From NCBI GenBank assembly GCA_025351875.1, contig JANXVA010000640.1:1-50174 (forward strand): a stretch of 50,174 bases of DNA. Reading direction: 5' to 3'. Position 1 is the first letter of the stretch; each line of letters begins with the position of its first letter. Both the position numbers and the translations under genes were made by a program. A model generated the notes under the pieces. That model saw only the letters and a list, made by a program, of their open reading frames with translations, was not told where the DNA came from and made no database searches. Of the stretch, positions 7,587 through 16,570 are shown one piece after another. This DNA is from Myxococcales bacterium. Its GTDB lineage: Bacteria > Myxococcota_A > Polyangia > Polyangiales > Polyangiaceae.

Positions 7587-8483
7587 ATGGATGCGGGAGC
7601 GGACAAGCGAGAGACGCAGCTCCTGCGCCCGATGCGCTTCGCGGGAGAGCGTCGCTATGCCGTGGCGGTCGAGCCCAAGACGGAGCTCGGCGGTGAGAGT
7701 CTCCGCCTCGCCGAGGAGGCGTGCGAGCGTGCGCGTGCCGGCGGCGCGGTGCTCGCGTACGGGTTCGTCGATGCGCCGGAGGCAGACCGCGCGTTCGAGA
7801 CTCTCGGCTTCGCGTCGCTCGGGCCGGCGCCGCTGCTGGTGCGCCCGCTTCGCCTCGTCGCCGCGGGCCTCTCGGTCGGGCTTCCCCGCGCTGCTCAGGT
7901 GCTCCTCGCGAAGGTGCCGCTGGTCGCGCCGTTCGGTCGCGCGCGTCGGACGGGGTTCCGCGAGATCGCCGTGAAGGAGCCGCGGTTCACGCGGCTCTGG
8001 GATCGCTTCTCGATCGACGTGGGCGTCGCCGTCGAGCGAACCGCGAGCTACTTCGAGGGTCGCGTCTTCGCGCGGCCCCTTGCGGGCTATCGCGTCTTCA
8101 TCTTCGAGGACGGCGACCGCTACGCAATACGTGCAATGTGCATCTTCATGGTGAAGGGGGAACCAGGCGCACGTGTCGGGTACGTCATGGAGCTCCTCCA
8201 CGATCGGAGCGTCGCCGGTCTGCGGGCCGCGTCTCACCTGCTTGGCCTCGCGCTGCGCGAGATGATGGACGCCGGGGCGGAGGCCGCGCGCGCGTGGTCG
8301 CTGCCGCACTCCGGGAGCTATCCGATCTATGCGCGCCACGCGTTCGTGTCGCCGCGCGCTGCGCTCCGCTTCGGCACGAAGGACGTGCACATCGGCGTCC
8401 GTGCGTTCGACCCCGAGGTCGACGAGGTCGTCAGGCTGCGCGAGCGATGGTACCTGAGCTACCTCGACGTCGAGTCGCTCTGA
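7587..8483 (+). CDS. GNAT-like acyltransferase fold protein
   Basis: This gene encodes 298 residues from the ATG at 7587. The opening third has the alternation expected for a GNAT acetyltransferase C-terminal half (VLAYGFVDAPEADRAFETLGFASLG followed by LLVRPL). A second related module seems to follow from residue 120 (ICIFM-type strands, VGYVMELLHDRSVAGLRAAS, ALREMMDAGAEAARAWS). That pattern suits GNAT proteins of the femAB or double-domain type that acylate amines. No clear Q/RxxGxG/A acetyl-CoA loop is visible, so activity is uncertain. It is cytoplasmic with no signal peptide. Confidence 0.6.
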   Translation: MDAGADKRETQLLRPMRFAGERRYAVAVEPKTELGGESLRLAEEACERARAGGAVLAYGFVDAPEADRAFETLGFASLGPAPLLVRPLRLVAAGLSVGLPRAAQVLLAKVPLVAPFGRARRTGFREIAVKEPRFTRLWDRFSIDVGVAVERTASYFEGRVFARPLAGYRVFIFEDGDRYAIRAMCIFMVKGEPGARVGYVMELLHDRSVAGLRAASHLLGLALREMMDAGAEAARAWSLPHSGSYPIYARHAFVSPRAALRFGTKDVHIGVRAFDPEVDEVVRLRERWYLSYLDVESL

Positions 8484-8504
8484 CCCGCCCAGGACGAGAT
8501 CGAC

Positions 8505-8810
8505 CTACGCGCCGTCGTCCACCAGCGACGCGCGGACGAGCCCGGCGCGCACCTCGACGGGCATCTTCTGCGTGTCGATGTCGTCGAAGTCGCGAGCGTC
8601 CGCGATCGGCGACGCGACGAAAGCGAGGACGGAGGCTTCGCTGGCGAGCACGTCGTCGCTCCCCAGCACGTCGAGATCGGTGGCCGTCGTCGCCTCGTCC
8701 TGGAACGCGTCGAACACAGCGGGCGCCGCAGCGATGCTGGACGACGTCGGCGCCCCGCGCTGGAGCGTCGGCTGATCGTCGTCGTCGTCGTGGTTGTAAG
8801 GTTCGGTCAC
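8505..8810 (-). CDS. Small acidic hypothetical protein
   Basis: This gene encodes 101 residues from the ATG at 8810 (MTEPYNHDDDDDQPTLQRG). It is very acidic, with an Asp run near the N-terminus and further DD and DFDDIDT stretches. Most of it looks disordered (Ala/Ser/Thr-rich). No signal peptide, membrane segment or known domain is visible. It sits between the GNAT-like gene (convergent) and the lipoprotein gene at 8880-9599. Codon use is GC3-rich like the neighbours. Confidence 0.55.
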   Translation of the reverse strand: MTEPYNHDDDDDQPTLQRGAPTSSSIAAAPAVFDAFQDEATTATDLDVLGSDDVLASEASVLAFVASPIADARDFDDIDTQKMPVEVRAGLVRASLVDDGA

Positions 8811-8879
8811 GAAGCAGCCCCTTTGCTTTCAGACGGCTCAGCGTCCTACAGCACGGCGCTGCGCACAAGAGTCACTTCC

Positions 8880-9599
8880 TCAGTGTGTGACGCGGCTCGC
8901 GCCGGCGGATGCCGTCTTGCGATAGCGCTGGCGCACGTTGCGGACGGCCGCCTCGAGCTCCTCCTCTTCGTGGCCCTCCTCTGGAGCGCTCGCGTTCGTG
9001 TCGCGCGGGGTCGTCTCGCAGTAGGAGTCCCAGCCGCAACGTTGCACCTCGGAGCAGTCGTTGTCGGTCCGGCACGATCGGCGGCGCACGTCGTAGGCGG
9101 GGCATCCCGGAAAGTCGGGCGGGCAGTCCGCGGGATCGTGGCAGCGCATCGGGATGACTCCGCCGGGAAGCGACTGCGCGCCGTCCGGCAGAGCGCCGAC
9201 GATGGTGGCGACGTGCGGCCACTCGGGCGAGCCGCTGCCGCCGACGGGGTTGCCGTCCGCGTCGAGCGCGACGAAGAAATATTTGGTGTCGCCCGTCACG
9301 GTACTGACCTCGCGGCACGAGACCTCGCCCGCCCAGGTCTGACCGCTCCTCGCGAGCTCCATCGGATGCCACCCGCGCGAGCCCCACGTCCGGACGAGCA
9401 CGACGACGTGCTCGGCACCGGACGCGGCGGGCATCCGTACGCGCAGCGGGAGCGGCGTCAGGATCTCCTGGCGTGTCACGTACTCGACGGTCGGCACGGC
9501 GGGGCCGGGCTCCCTCACGCCACCCGTCGTCGCGCAGGACGCGGTGGCAATGGCGAGGAGAGCGGGAAGGAAGTGAGCGATGCGGTGATGGGAAGTCAT
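8880..9599 (-). CDS. Lipoprotein, unknown function
   Basis: This gene encodes 239 residues. The ATG at 9599 gives a clean lipoprotein signal (MTSHHRIAHFLPALLAIATA, with Cys in TASCATT). The central part is beta-rich with an immunoglobulin-like or carbohydrate-module feel (LPLRVRMPAA, HVVVLVRTWGSRGW, KYFFVALDADGNPVGG). The C-terminal part has three Cys pairs (CHDPADCPPDFPGC, CRTDNDCSEVQRCGWDSYC) of the small disulfide-knot kind common in myxobacterial surface proteins, then a charged tail. It is divergent from the MYXO-CTERM gene at 9880. The function is unknown. Confidence 0.78.
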   Translation of the reverse strand: MTSHHRIAHFLPALLAIATASCATTGGVREPGPAVPTVEYVTRQEILTPLPLRVRMPAASGAEHVVVLVRTWGSRGWHPMELARSGQTWAGEVSCREVSTVTGDTKYFFVALDADGNPVGGSGSPEWPHVATIVGALPDGAQSLPGGVIPMRCHDPADCPPDFPGCPAYDVRRRSCRTDNDCSEVQRCGWDSYCETTPRDTNASAPEEGHEEEELEAAVRNVRQRYRKTASAGASRVTH

Positions 9600-9856
9600 G
9601 GTCTCTCCGGACGGCTCGGACAACGACGCGACGCTTTCCATTGGAGCTGGGGCGTTGCAAGGCGGGTGGGCGACAGGAGATGGCCGAGAGTCCGGGATTC
9701 CGTCCCCGCCGATTCGCCTGGCGCTCGCGCGTTCATGGAGGAGGGGCCTGGTGGATCTCCGGGAGCCCGGATGGAGCCAGGGGTCGGAGTCCGACACGCA
9801 CCCACGCTGTTATGTTGCACTGAAACTGCATGGTTCCGGAGAAGGCGGAGCTGGCC

Positions 9857-9877
9857 CTACGTTTGCACACAACGTAG
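9857..9877 (+). promoter_or_regulatory. Inverted repeat overlapping the ribosome-binding region of the gene at 9880
   Basis: A perfect 7-bp inverted repeat, CTACGTT and AACGTAG, is separated by seven bases and ends two bases before the ATG at 9880. It could be a dimeric repressor operator, or in RNA a hairpin that hides the translation start. The surrounding 280-base gap (9600-9879) is the divergent control region of two envelope genes; I see no convincing -35/-10 pair in it. Confidence 0.4.
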
Positions 9878-9879
9878 CC

Positions 9880-11337
9880 ATGCGCTCCACCACCTGCATC
9901 GCCCGCGTCGGTATCGCCTCGCTCCTCGGCGCCGTCGCCACGTTCGGCGCCGCCCGCGCGGAAGCCGACACGGCGCCGGCCGCGGCCTCGCCAGGCTGCG
10001 ATGCCGCCTCGCTGACCTGCTCGGTCGGCTCGGCCAGCCTGAAGGCGCAGGTCAAGAACCAGCTGCCCACGACGATCGACAGCGGCGTCATGGACAAGGG
10101 GCTCATCAAGATTCGCACGCGCTTCACGATCGACCCGGTCGGCACCGACGCGCTCATCGCGATCGACATGCCGAAGGGCGCGCTCGTCGAGGCCTCCTGG
10201 TCGGAGAAGGGCTTCATCGTCGTCAAGCCCGTCGTTCAGCAGGGCCAGCAGGGCACGTACAAGGCTCGCTACACGCTCACGCCGAGCCTCGAGGCTTCGA
10301 TCTACGGCATCGGCGTCAACTACAACGCGTCGCAGCTCATCAACAAGATCCCCGGCGCGAAGTTCAACTACGACGCGACCGCGACCACGTCGATCCTCCC
10401 CTGGGGCCTCACGGCTGCCGTGCTGAGCGTCCCCGCTCCGGCGCTCGACCAGTCCACCATCTTCGCGCTTCCGTTCTCGGACATCGGCATCGACCCCGGC
10501 ACCGTCGAAGGCACGCTCGCCATCCAGGCCGCGGCGAAGCCGACGTTCACGTACCTCACGAAGGAAGTGCGCCTCGACTCCGGCGTCATCACCAAGGCCG
10601 ACGGCTCCGCGCAGATCGCGATCGGCGACGAAGATTTCCTCGACCTCACCGCTGCGGTCAACGGCACCGTCACGCTCGGCGGCACGCTCGACATCCGCCC
10701 GGTCGTGAAGATCGACACCGTCGCCGGCTACTACACCTACGGCCTCACGAAGTTCAGCTTCAGCGCGGTCAGCAAGGACATCGGCGGCGGCGCTCCCGTC
10801 CCCGTCAACTTCGAGCAGACGCAGATCCACATCCCGCTCCCGAACGTGAAGGTCCCGTCGGCGACGGTCGCGATGGGCGACGTGAAGCCGGGCGCGTCGG
10901 CCGAGAAGTCGGTCACCATCGACAGCACCGGCGAGATGGGCGCGAAGCTCACGTTCACCAGCTCCGACCCGCAGTTCTCGGTTCCGAGCGGCGAAGTCCG
11001 CGCCGCCGCGAAGAGCAAGGTCGACCTCAAGGTCCTCTTCAAGCCCTCGAGCGACGGCGCGGCGTCCGCGACGATCACGGTCCGCTCGAACGACCCGGAC
11101 TCTCCCGAGCAGCAGTTCCGCGTAGCCGCAAACGGCGCGTCGCTCGACCCTGTCGGTGACGGCAACGGCGCAGACGGCACGCCGCGCACCGGCGGAGTGA
11201 AGGATCTCGAGGCCCCCCCGCAGGACGGTGGTTGCTCGACCGCAGCGGCGGGCTCCGGCTCCGCCGGCGGTTTCGCGACGCTCCTCGTCGGGCTCGGCCT
11301 CGCCATCGCGGCCCGTCGTCGCCGGTCGTCCAAGTAA
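9880..11337 (+). CDS. Surface protein with MYXO-CTERM-like sorting signal
   Basis: This gene encodes 485 residues from the ATG at 9880. It has an N-terminal Sec signal (IARVGIASLLGAVATFGAARA). Its body of about 330 residues is beta-rich, and residues of about 325-425 form an ASH/Ig-like sheet domain (VTIDSTGEMGAKLTFTSSDP, KVDLKVLFKPSSDGAASATI). A Gly/Asp-rich spacer leads to the C-terminal tripartite signal: a Cys in GGCSTAAAG, a hydrophobic helix (FATLLVGLGLAIAA) and RRRRSSK. This is the MYXO-CTERM architecture, whose Cys is thought to anchor the protein at the cell surface after cleavage. No catalytic motif is seen. The inverted repeat just before the start may regulate it. Confidence 0.85.
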   Translation: MRSTTCIARVGIASLLGAVATFGAARAEADTAPAAASPGCDAASLTCSVGSASLKAQVKNQLPTTIDSGVMDKGLIKIRTRFTIDPVGTDALIAIDMPKGALVEASWSEKGFIVVKPVVQQGQQGTYKARYTLTPSLEASIYGIGVNYNASQLINKIPGAKFNYDATATTSILPWGLTAAVLSVPAPALDQSTIFALPFSDIGIDPGTVEGTLAIQAAAKPTFTYLTKEVRLDSGVITKADGSAQIAIGDEDFLDLTAAVNGTVTLGGTLDIRPVVKIDTVAGYYTYGLTKFSFSAVSKDIGGGAPVPVNFEQTQIHIPLPNVKVPSATVAMGDVKPGASAEKSVTIDSTGEMGAKLTFTSSDPQFSVPSGEVRAAAKSKVDLKVLFKPSSDGAASATITVRSNDPDSPEQQFRVAANGASLDPVGDGNGADGTPRTGGVKDLEAPPQDGGCSTAAAGSGSAGGFATLLVGLGLAIAARRRRSSK

Positions 11338-11398
11338 GGGATATGCCGGGAAAGCCTGGTACGCTCGGCCCCGTCGGTGGAGGGTAGCGAGCGACCGA

Positions 11399-14300
11399 AT
11401 GCTGGTTGGCGAAGTCTTTCGGGGCACCAAGCGATTCGTCATCGAGGACCGCGTCGGGGCCGGCGGCATGGGCGTCGTCCATCGCGTGCGCGACCTCGAG
11501 CGCGGTGAGACCGTCGCCCTGAAGACGATGATGCGCCTCGACCACGAGGCGCTCCTTCGCTTCAAGAAGGAATTCCGCTCGCTCGCGGACATCAGCCACC
11601 CCAACGTCGTGCAGCTCTACGAGCTGTTCAGCGAGGGGGAGCACTGGTTCTTCACGATGGAGCTGCTCGACGGTGTCGACTTGCTCACGTGGGTCCAGTC
11701 GTCGCTGACCATGCCTCCGCCGCCGCTGTCTAGCGACGCTGGCGTGGCCATCCGCTCGACGATCCTCGCCGGGACAGGATTCCTCGATCCGGCGCGACCC
11801 GCCGTGAACCACCCGCTACCCGAGTCGCCGCCGAGCGCCGGGGTGAACGCGCCGGTCTCGCGCCACTTCCCGGTCCGCGATGTCGGTCGCCTGCGAGAGG
11901 CATTTCGCCAGCTTGCGTCGGGGCTCATGGCGATCCACGCGGCCGGAAAGCTCCATCGCGACGTCAAGCCGCCCAACGTCATCGTGACGCGCGCAGGTCG
12001 CGTCGTGCTCCTGGACTTCGGCGTCGCCTCCGACCTCGCCGACCGTCGAGGTCACGGCGTCGATTACGCGATGGCCGGAACGCCCGCGTACATGGCGCCC
12101 GAGCAAGCGACCACCGCGCGCGCCACGCCCGCGTCGGACTGGTACGCCGTCGGCGTCGTCCTCTACGAGGCGCTCGCGACACGACTCCCATTCGAGGGCT
12201 CCGCGCCCGCCATCCTCTTTGGCAAGCAGCAGCACCAGCCGATGCCTCCGTCGCTCCACGTCGAGGGGATCCCCGAGGATCTCGAGCAGCTCGCGATGGA
12301 CCTCTTGAACCTCGATCCGCGCGCCCGGCCGACCGGGGAGGAGGTCCTCGCCCGCCTCGAGGGCGAGCGAACCTCCGCGGTGTCGTCGCCCGGCTCGCCG
12401 TCGTTCGTCGGCCGGCGCACGCAGCTCGATGAGCTACGCAATGCGTACGCGTCGAGCGCCAGCTCGCTCGGCATAGTGATGCTGCATGGTCGCTCGGGCA
12501 TGGGAAAGACCGCCCTCGCCGCCCGCTTCCTGGCCGAGCTCCCGGGCGAGGATGCGCTCGTTCTCTCCGGTCGCTGCTACGAGCGCGAGGCCGTGCCGTT
12601 CAAGGCGGTCGACTCCGTCGTCGACGAGCTTCGCCACTGGCTCTCCCGTCTCCCCGAAGGTGAGGTCGCCGGCCTTCTACCGCCCGATCTCGGCGCACTT
12701 GCGCGCGTCTTCCCGGTCCTCGAGGATCTCGACGACCCGGATCGTGGTCGTTACGGCGCGCCCCGTCGCGCGCACGACGAGGTCGAGCCCCACGAGCTAC
12801 GCCGTCGCGCGTTCGTGGCGATGAAGGACTTGCTCGGTAACATCGCGCGCAACTATCGGCTGGTGGTCCACATCGATGACCTCCAGTGGTGCGACGCCGA
12901 CAGCGTGCAGCTGCTCGAGGCGCTCTTCGCGCCGCCTTCGCTCCCGTGGATGCTCCTCTGCACGTACCGCACCGAGCTCGCGCGTGAGTCTTCGCCGCTC
13001 GCGGACCTTCGCAGCGCGATCGATGCGCTCGGCGAGCAATGCACGTTCCGTGAGCTGGAGCTCGGCGAGCTCGCTCCGCACGAAGCCGAGGAGCTCGCGC
13101 GCGCGCTCGTCGGGACCGGCAGCGCGGAGCTCGCCGCGCTCGTCACCTCCGAGGCCCGCGGCAATCCGCTCTTCCTCGGCGAGCTCGCGCGCTGGGCAAA
13201 CGAGCGTCTCGACGGCACGCGAGGTACCGGCACGCTGTCGCTCGAACAGGTGATCCTCGATCGCGTCGGGCGTCTCTCGGACGAGGCGCGCGCTCTCCTC
13301 GAGACGCTCAGCGTGGCGGGTGGCCCGCTCACACATGCGGTCGCGGCGCGCGCATCGGATCTCGCGTCACGTCTTCGCACGCCGGCGCTCGCGCTACGGA
13401 GCGCGCGGCTCGTCGTCACGCGCGGCATGGGCGACGACGACGCCATCGAGCCCGCGCACGATCGCGTCAGGGAGACGATCGCGCAGAGTCTCGGTGACGT
13501 GCGCCGCCGCGCGTGTCACGCCGGGATCGCAAAGGCGCTCGCCGCCGTCGAACCGTGCGACCCCGAGGCGGTCTTCGAGCACTTCCGGGCCGCCGGAGAC
13601 GACGCGAGCGCGAAGCGGTTCGTCATGGCCGCGGCCGAGGCCGCCGACCGAACCCTCGCGTTCCTGCGCGCGGCGTCGCTCTACCAGGGCGCGATCACGC
13701 TGCGCGCCGGTCCTCTCGATGTCCTCCATCGGCGACTCGGCGATGCGTTCGCGAACGCGGGCCAGCTCGCTGACGCCGCCTCCGCCTATCTCGCCGGGGC
13801 GAGCCACGCGACGCGCGCCGAGGCGCTCGAGCTCCGGCGCCTCGCCGCCGAGAACTACCTGAAGAGCGGTCGCCACGCGCGCGGCCTCGAGGTCATGCGC
13901 TCGGTCCTCGACGAGGTCGACCTCCCGTACCCGCGCACCAAGCAGGGAGCGATCGCTTCCTTGCTCATCAGCGAGGCAAAGCTGCGCGTGGCCCCGTTGC
14001 GCCGCGCGCTCCGGTCCGCGCAGAGCGTCGATGTTTCGCTTCTCGTGCGGATCGACGTGGCGTTCGCCGCCGCTACCGGCATCGCGCTCAGCGACCCGCT
14101 GCGCGGCGCCGACTACGCGTCGAAGGGGCTCCTCCTCGCGCTCGAGGCGAGCGAGCCCGTGCGGCTCTGCCGCGCTCTGGCGGTCGCTGCCATCAACGCC
14201 GCGACGCGCGGCGAGCGCTCTCGGTCACGTGCCGAGGACCTCGTCCGCACCGCCGAGCGCATCGCACGGGAGATCGACGAGCCGCGCGCGCGCGCGCTCG

Positions 14301-15178
14301 CGCTCCTCGCCGCCGGCACCGTTCACTTCTTCCTCGGCGAGTGGCGGAGCTCACGCACGAAGCTCGAACGCGCCGACCAGATGTTCCGCGAGAGCTGCCG
14401 CGCCGTCGCATGGGAGCTCGCGAACACGCAAAGCTGGACATGCAACGTCCTCATCCTGAGCGGCGACCTCGCGGAGGCGGCGCGTCGCGTCCCCGCGCTG
14501 CTCGACGAAGCGCAGAGCCGGGAGGATCGCTTCGCACTGATGAACCTCGCCTACCCGGCCTCTATCTCTCGCATCGTCGCCGATGACGTCAAGGGAGCGC
14601 TGGAGATGGCGCGCGTCGGCGAGATCGGCGACGCCGACATGTTCAACGCCGGCCGCTGGGGCTCATTCATCTCCGCGTGCTCCGTCGAGCGATACCGCGG
14701 TGACGGCGCGTCGGCGTGGCGGCGCGCCGAGAGCGAGTCTCGTGCCCTCGAAGACTCGATGCTCTGGCACTCGGCCATGGTGCGCGTCTTCTCGTGCTAC
14801 GAGCGAGGTCTGTCGGCGATCGCCGCGGCGAAGGGCGGCTACGAACGCAAGGCGGCGATGAAGGCGGTCCATCGCTGGGCGAAGGATCTCTCGAAGGAAA
14901 AGCTTCGGTACGCCCCGGCGCTCTCCGCGCTGCTCCTCGCCGGCGCGAGCGCGACCGAGGGCAACCCGCGCGGGGCGCTTCTTGCGCTCGACACAGCGAT
15001 CCCCAAGCTCGACGACGCCGACCTCGGCTATCTCGCCGCGTGCGCGCGCCATCGCAAGGGCGAGTTGCTCGGCGGCGCCGCGGGCCGCGAGCTCGTCGAG
15101 CGGAGCCGCGTGTTCTTCAAGGCGCAGGGCATCGTGAACAGCGAACGTTGCCTCGCCATGAGCGCCCCGGGGTTCTGA
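11399..15178 (+). CDS. Ser/Thr protein kinase fused to AAA ATPase and helical repeats
   Basis: This gene encodes 1259 residues; the ATG at 11399 starts the kinase domain directly (MLVGEVFRGTKRFVIEDRVG). Kinase motifs are all present: glycine loop GAGGMGVVH, Lys42 in VALK, LHRDVKPPNVIV, LDFGVASD and APEQATT. An insert of about 70 residues, rich in Pro and Ser, interrupts the domain before the catalytic loop. From about residue 340 comes an AAA/STAND ATPase with Walker A GRSGMGKTALA and Walker B LVVHIDDLQWCDAD. The last 550 residues are Ala/Leu/Arg-rich helical repeats (TPR-like). This layout is typical of myxobacterial cytoplasmic signalling proteins that sense a ligand or partner through the repeats. 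The partner is unknown. Confidence 0.93.
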   Translation: MLVGEVFRGTKRFVIEDRVGAGGMGVVHRVRDLERGETVALKTMMRLDHEALLRFKKEFRSLADISHPNVVQLYELFSEGEHWFFTMELLDGVDLLTWVQSSLTMPPPPLSSDAGVAIRSTILAGTGFLDPARPAVNHPLPESPPSAGVNAPVSRHFPVRDVGRLREAFRQLASGLMAIHAAGKLHRDVKPPNVIVTRAGRVVLLDFGVASDLADRRGHGVDYAMAGTPAYMAPEQATTARATPASDWYAVGVVLYEALATRLPFEGSAPAILFGKQQHQPMPPSLHVEGIPEDLEQLAMDLLNLDPRARPTGEEVLARLEGERTSAVSSPGSPSFVGRRTQLDELRNAYASSASSLGIVMLHGRSGMGKTALAARFLAELPGEDALVLSGRCYEREAVPFKAVDSVVDELRHWLSRLPEGEVAGLLPPDLGALARVFPVLEDLDDPDRGRYGAPRRAHDEVEPHELRRRAFVAMKDLLGNIARNYRLVVHIDDLQWCDADSVQLLEALFAPPSLPWMLLCTYRTELARESSPLADLRSAIDALGEQCTFRELELGELAPHEAEELARALVGTGSAELAALVTSEARGNPLFLGELARWANERLDGTRGTGTLSLEQVILDRVGRLSDEARALLETLSVAGGPLTHAVAARASDLASRLRTPALALRSARLVVTRGMGDDDAIEPAHDRVRETIAQSLGDVRRRACHAGIAKALAAVEPCDPEAVFEHFRAAGDDASAKRFVMAAAEAADRTLAFLRAASLYQGAITLRAGPLDVLHRRLGDAFANAGQLADAASAYLAGASHATRAEALELRRLAAENYLKSGRHARGLEVMRSVLDEVDLPYPRTKQGAIASLLISEAKLRVAPLRRALRSAQSVDVSLLVRIDVAFAAATGIALSDPLRGADYASKGLLLALEASEPVRLCRALAVAAINAATRGERSRSRAEDLVRTAERIAREIDEPRARALALLAAGTVHFFLGEWRSSRTKLERADQMFRESCRAVAWELANTQSWTCNVLILSGDLAEAARRVPALLDEAQSREDRFALMNLAYPASISRIVADDVKGALEMARVGEIGDADMFNAGRWGSFISACSVERYRGDGASAWRRAESESRALEDSMLWHSAMVRVFSCYERGLSAIAAAKGGYERKAAMKAVHRWAKDLSKEKLRYAPALSALLLAGASATEGNPRGALLALDTAIPKLDDADLGYLAACARHRKGELLGGAAGRELVERSRVFFKAQGIVNSERCLAMSAPGF

Positions 15179-15195
15179 CCCGTCGTCCTCGGCGC

Positions 15196-16560
15196 TCAGT
15201 CGCCTGCGCTGCGCGTCGCCAGCCACTCCAGCGCGCGCATCCCGGGCACGAAGAAGTAGCCTCCGCCGCGCACGGTGACGAACCGCGGCAACCCCGCGTG
15301 GCGCTTGCGCACGGGAATCCCGGGGATCGAATAGCGCTGCCCGCCCTCACCAGGCACGCTTGCCACGAGCGGGTCGCGCTCGTCGTACAGACCGGCGAAC
15401 TTCGGGTTGTTCAGCCACGTCTGCTGGATGAACTCGAACTGCCGTCGGAAGCTCGCGTTGAGCGCCATGAAGACGAGCCCTCGCTCCGCGCCGTCCGCTG
15501 CAGCGCGCTCCCTTGGAGTGCCCTTGGCGGGGGGGCCGTAAGGACGGCCGCGACGGACCAGACGGTGGTGCGCCACGGCCTCGCGCGACTTCGAAGGGCT
15601 CGGCTCGAGCATGTCGCGCGGGTTCGCCCGACGGACGTGCGCGCCGAGCGGGCACTTCATTCCGTCGGGATCATCCTCGAACGAGAAGTCCTCGTTCTCG
15701 GAGCCCGGCCCGGGATCGAGCTCGGGGTACTTCACGAGCGGCGCACCGCTCGGCCAGCGACCGACGATGGCCGACGCGAGCTTCGTCGCGGCGCTCGGAT
15801 CTCCCACGGGATGCGCGCGCTCCAGCATGCACCGCCAGAAGCCCGACGTGTCCTGGCGGAGCTTCCGGTAGACGAGGTACGAGCCGTTCGTGCCGATGTC
15901 GAAGCCGTCGTTCCCCTGCGGCGAAGGCGGAAGCTCGTCGTAGGAGTTGGGATAGCCGAGCAGGAACTCGCCCGCGGGCACCTCCACGTCACCCGCGTCG
16001 CGCGGGCGAGGCGTGCCGGCGATGTGCGGCTGGACGATGCCGTCGCGGAAGCCGAACGGCTCCGTTCCAGGAGCGCGCAGCTCGCCCGCGTCCTCGTGGG
16101 CGACGACGCCGCCGAGCGCGGTGACGCGCGCGACCAGACGGCTGCGGAGCTCACCGATGGCCTCGAGGTTCTTCGCGAAGAGCATCAAGAGCGCATGAAT
16201 GGGCGACTGCGAGGGGCCGCCGAACTCCCAGTTCGCGGGGGCGTTGTCGTCGACGTCGCCGAGGACGTGCGAGCGCAGCTCGTCGTTCATTCCTTGCTGG
16301 AGCTCGCGCGGGAACGAGGCGAGCTCCTCTTTGGCGAGCGACAGTCGCGCGAGGCCGCCGTGCGTGAAGGCGACGTTGACCCGCCCCTCGACCTTGCGCA
16401 CGCCGCGCGTCGAGGCGTTCACCTCGTGCTGGATCTCACGGAGCCACGTGCTCGGCTGACTGCCGTCGGGCCACGAGACGTGCACGTAGCGCGCGTGCGG
16501 CAGCGACGCGTAGGCAAAGAGGACGATCCCCTGGATGTCGGCGAGATCGAGCGGCTTCAC
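15196..16560 (-). CDS. DyP-type heme peroxidase
   Basis: This gene encodes 454 residues. The GTG at 16560 is chosen because AAGGA lies six bases before it; an ATG at 16602 would overlap the upstream gene. Dye-decolourising peroxidases use heme and hydrogen peroxide to oxidise dyes, phenols and related substrates. The GxxDG signature with the catalytic Asp is GFRDG at 170-174. The proximal heme histidine is His308 in the block AHVRRANPRD. The distal block GLVFMALNASFRRQFEFIQQ follows. No Tat or Sec signal is visible, so this form appears cytoplasmic or is exported with a partner. It lies 10 bases downstream of a membrane protein gene and is surely cotranscribed with it. Confidence 0.92.
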   Translation of the reverse strand: MKPLDLADIQGIVLFAYASLPHARYVHVSWPDGSQPSTWLREIQHEVNASTRGVRKVEGRVNVAFTHGGLARLSLAKEELASFPRELQQGMNDELRSHVLGDVDDNAPANWEFGGPSQSPIHALLMLFAKNLEAIGELRSRLVARVTALGGVVAHEDAGELRAPGTEPFGFRDGIVQPHIAGTPRPRDAGDVEVPAGEFLLGYPNSYDELPPSPQGNDGFDIGTNGSYLVYRKLRQDTSGFWRCMLERAHPVGDPSAATKLASAIVGRWPSGAPLVKYPELDPGPGSENEDFSFEDDPDGMKCPLGAHVRRANPRDMLEPSPSKSREAVAHHRLVRRGRPYGPPAKGTPRERAAADGAERGLVFMALNASFRRQFEFIQQTWLNNPKFAGLYDERDPLVASVPGEGGQRYSIPGIPVRKRHAGLPRFVTVRGGGYFFVPGMRALEWLATRSAGD

Positions 16561-16570
16561 GTTCGTTCCT

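Noticed and set aside
9733..11604. Minus-strand open frame of 623 residues across the MYXO-CTERM gene and the kinase start.
   Set aside because: It is very Arg/Asp/Glu-rich with no motifs and lies exactly opposite a gene with a signal peptide and sorting tail. High GC leaves stop codons rare on the other strand.
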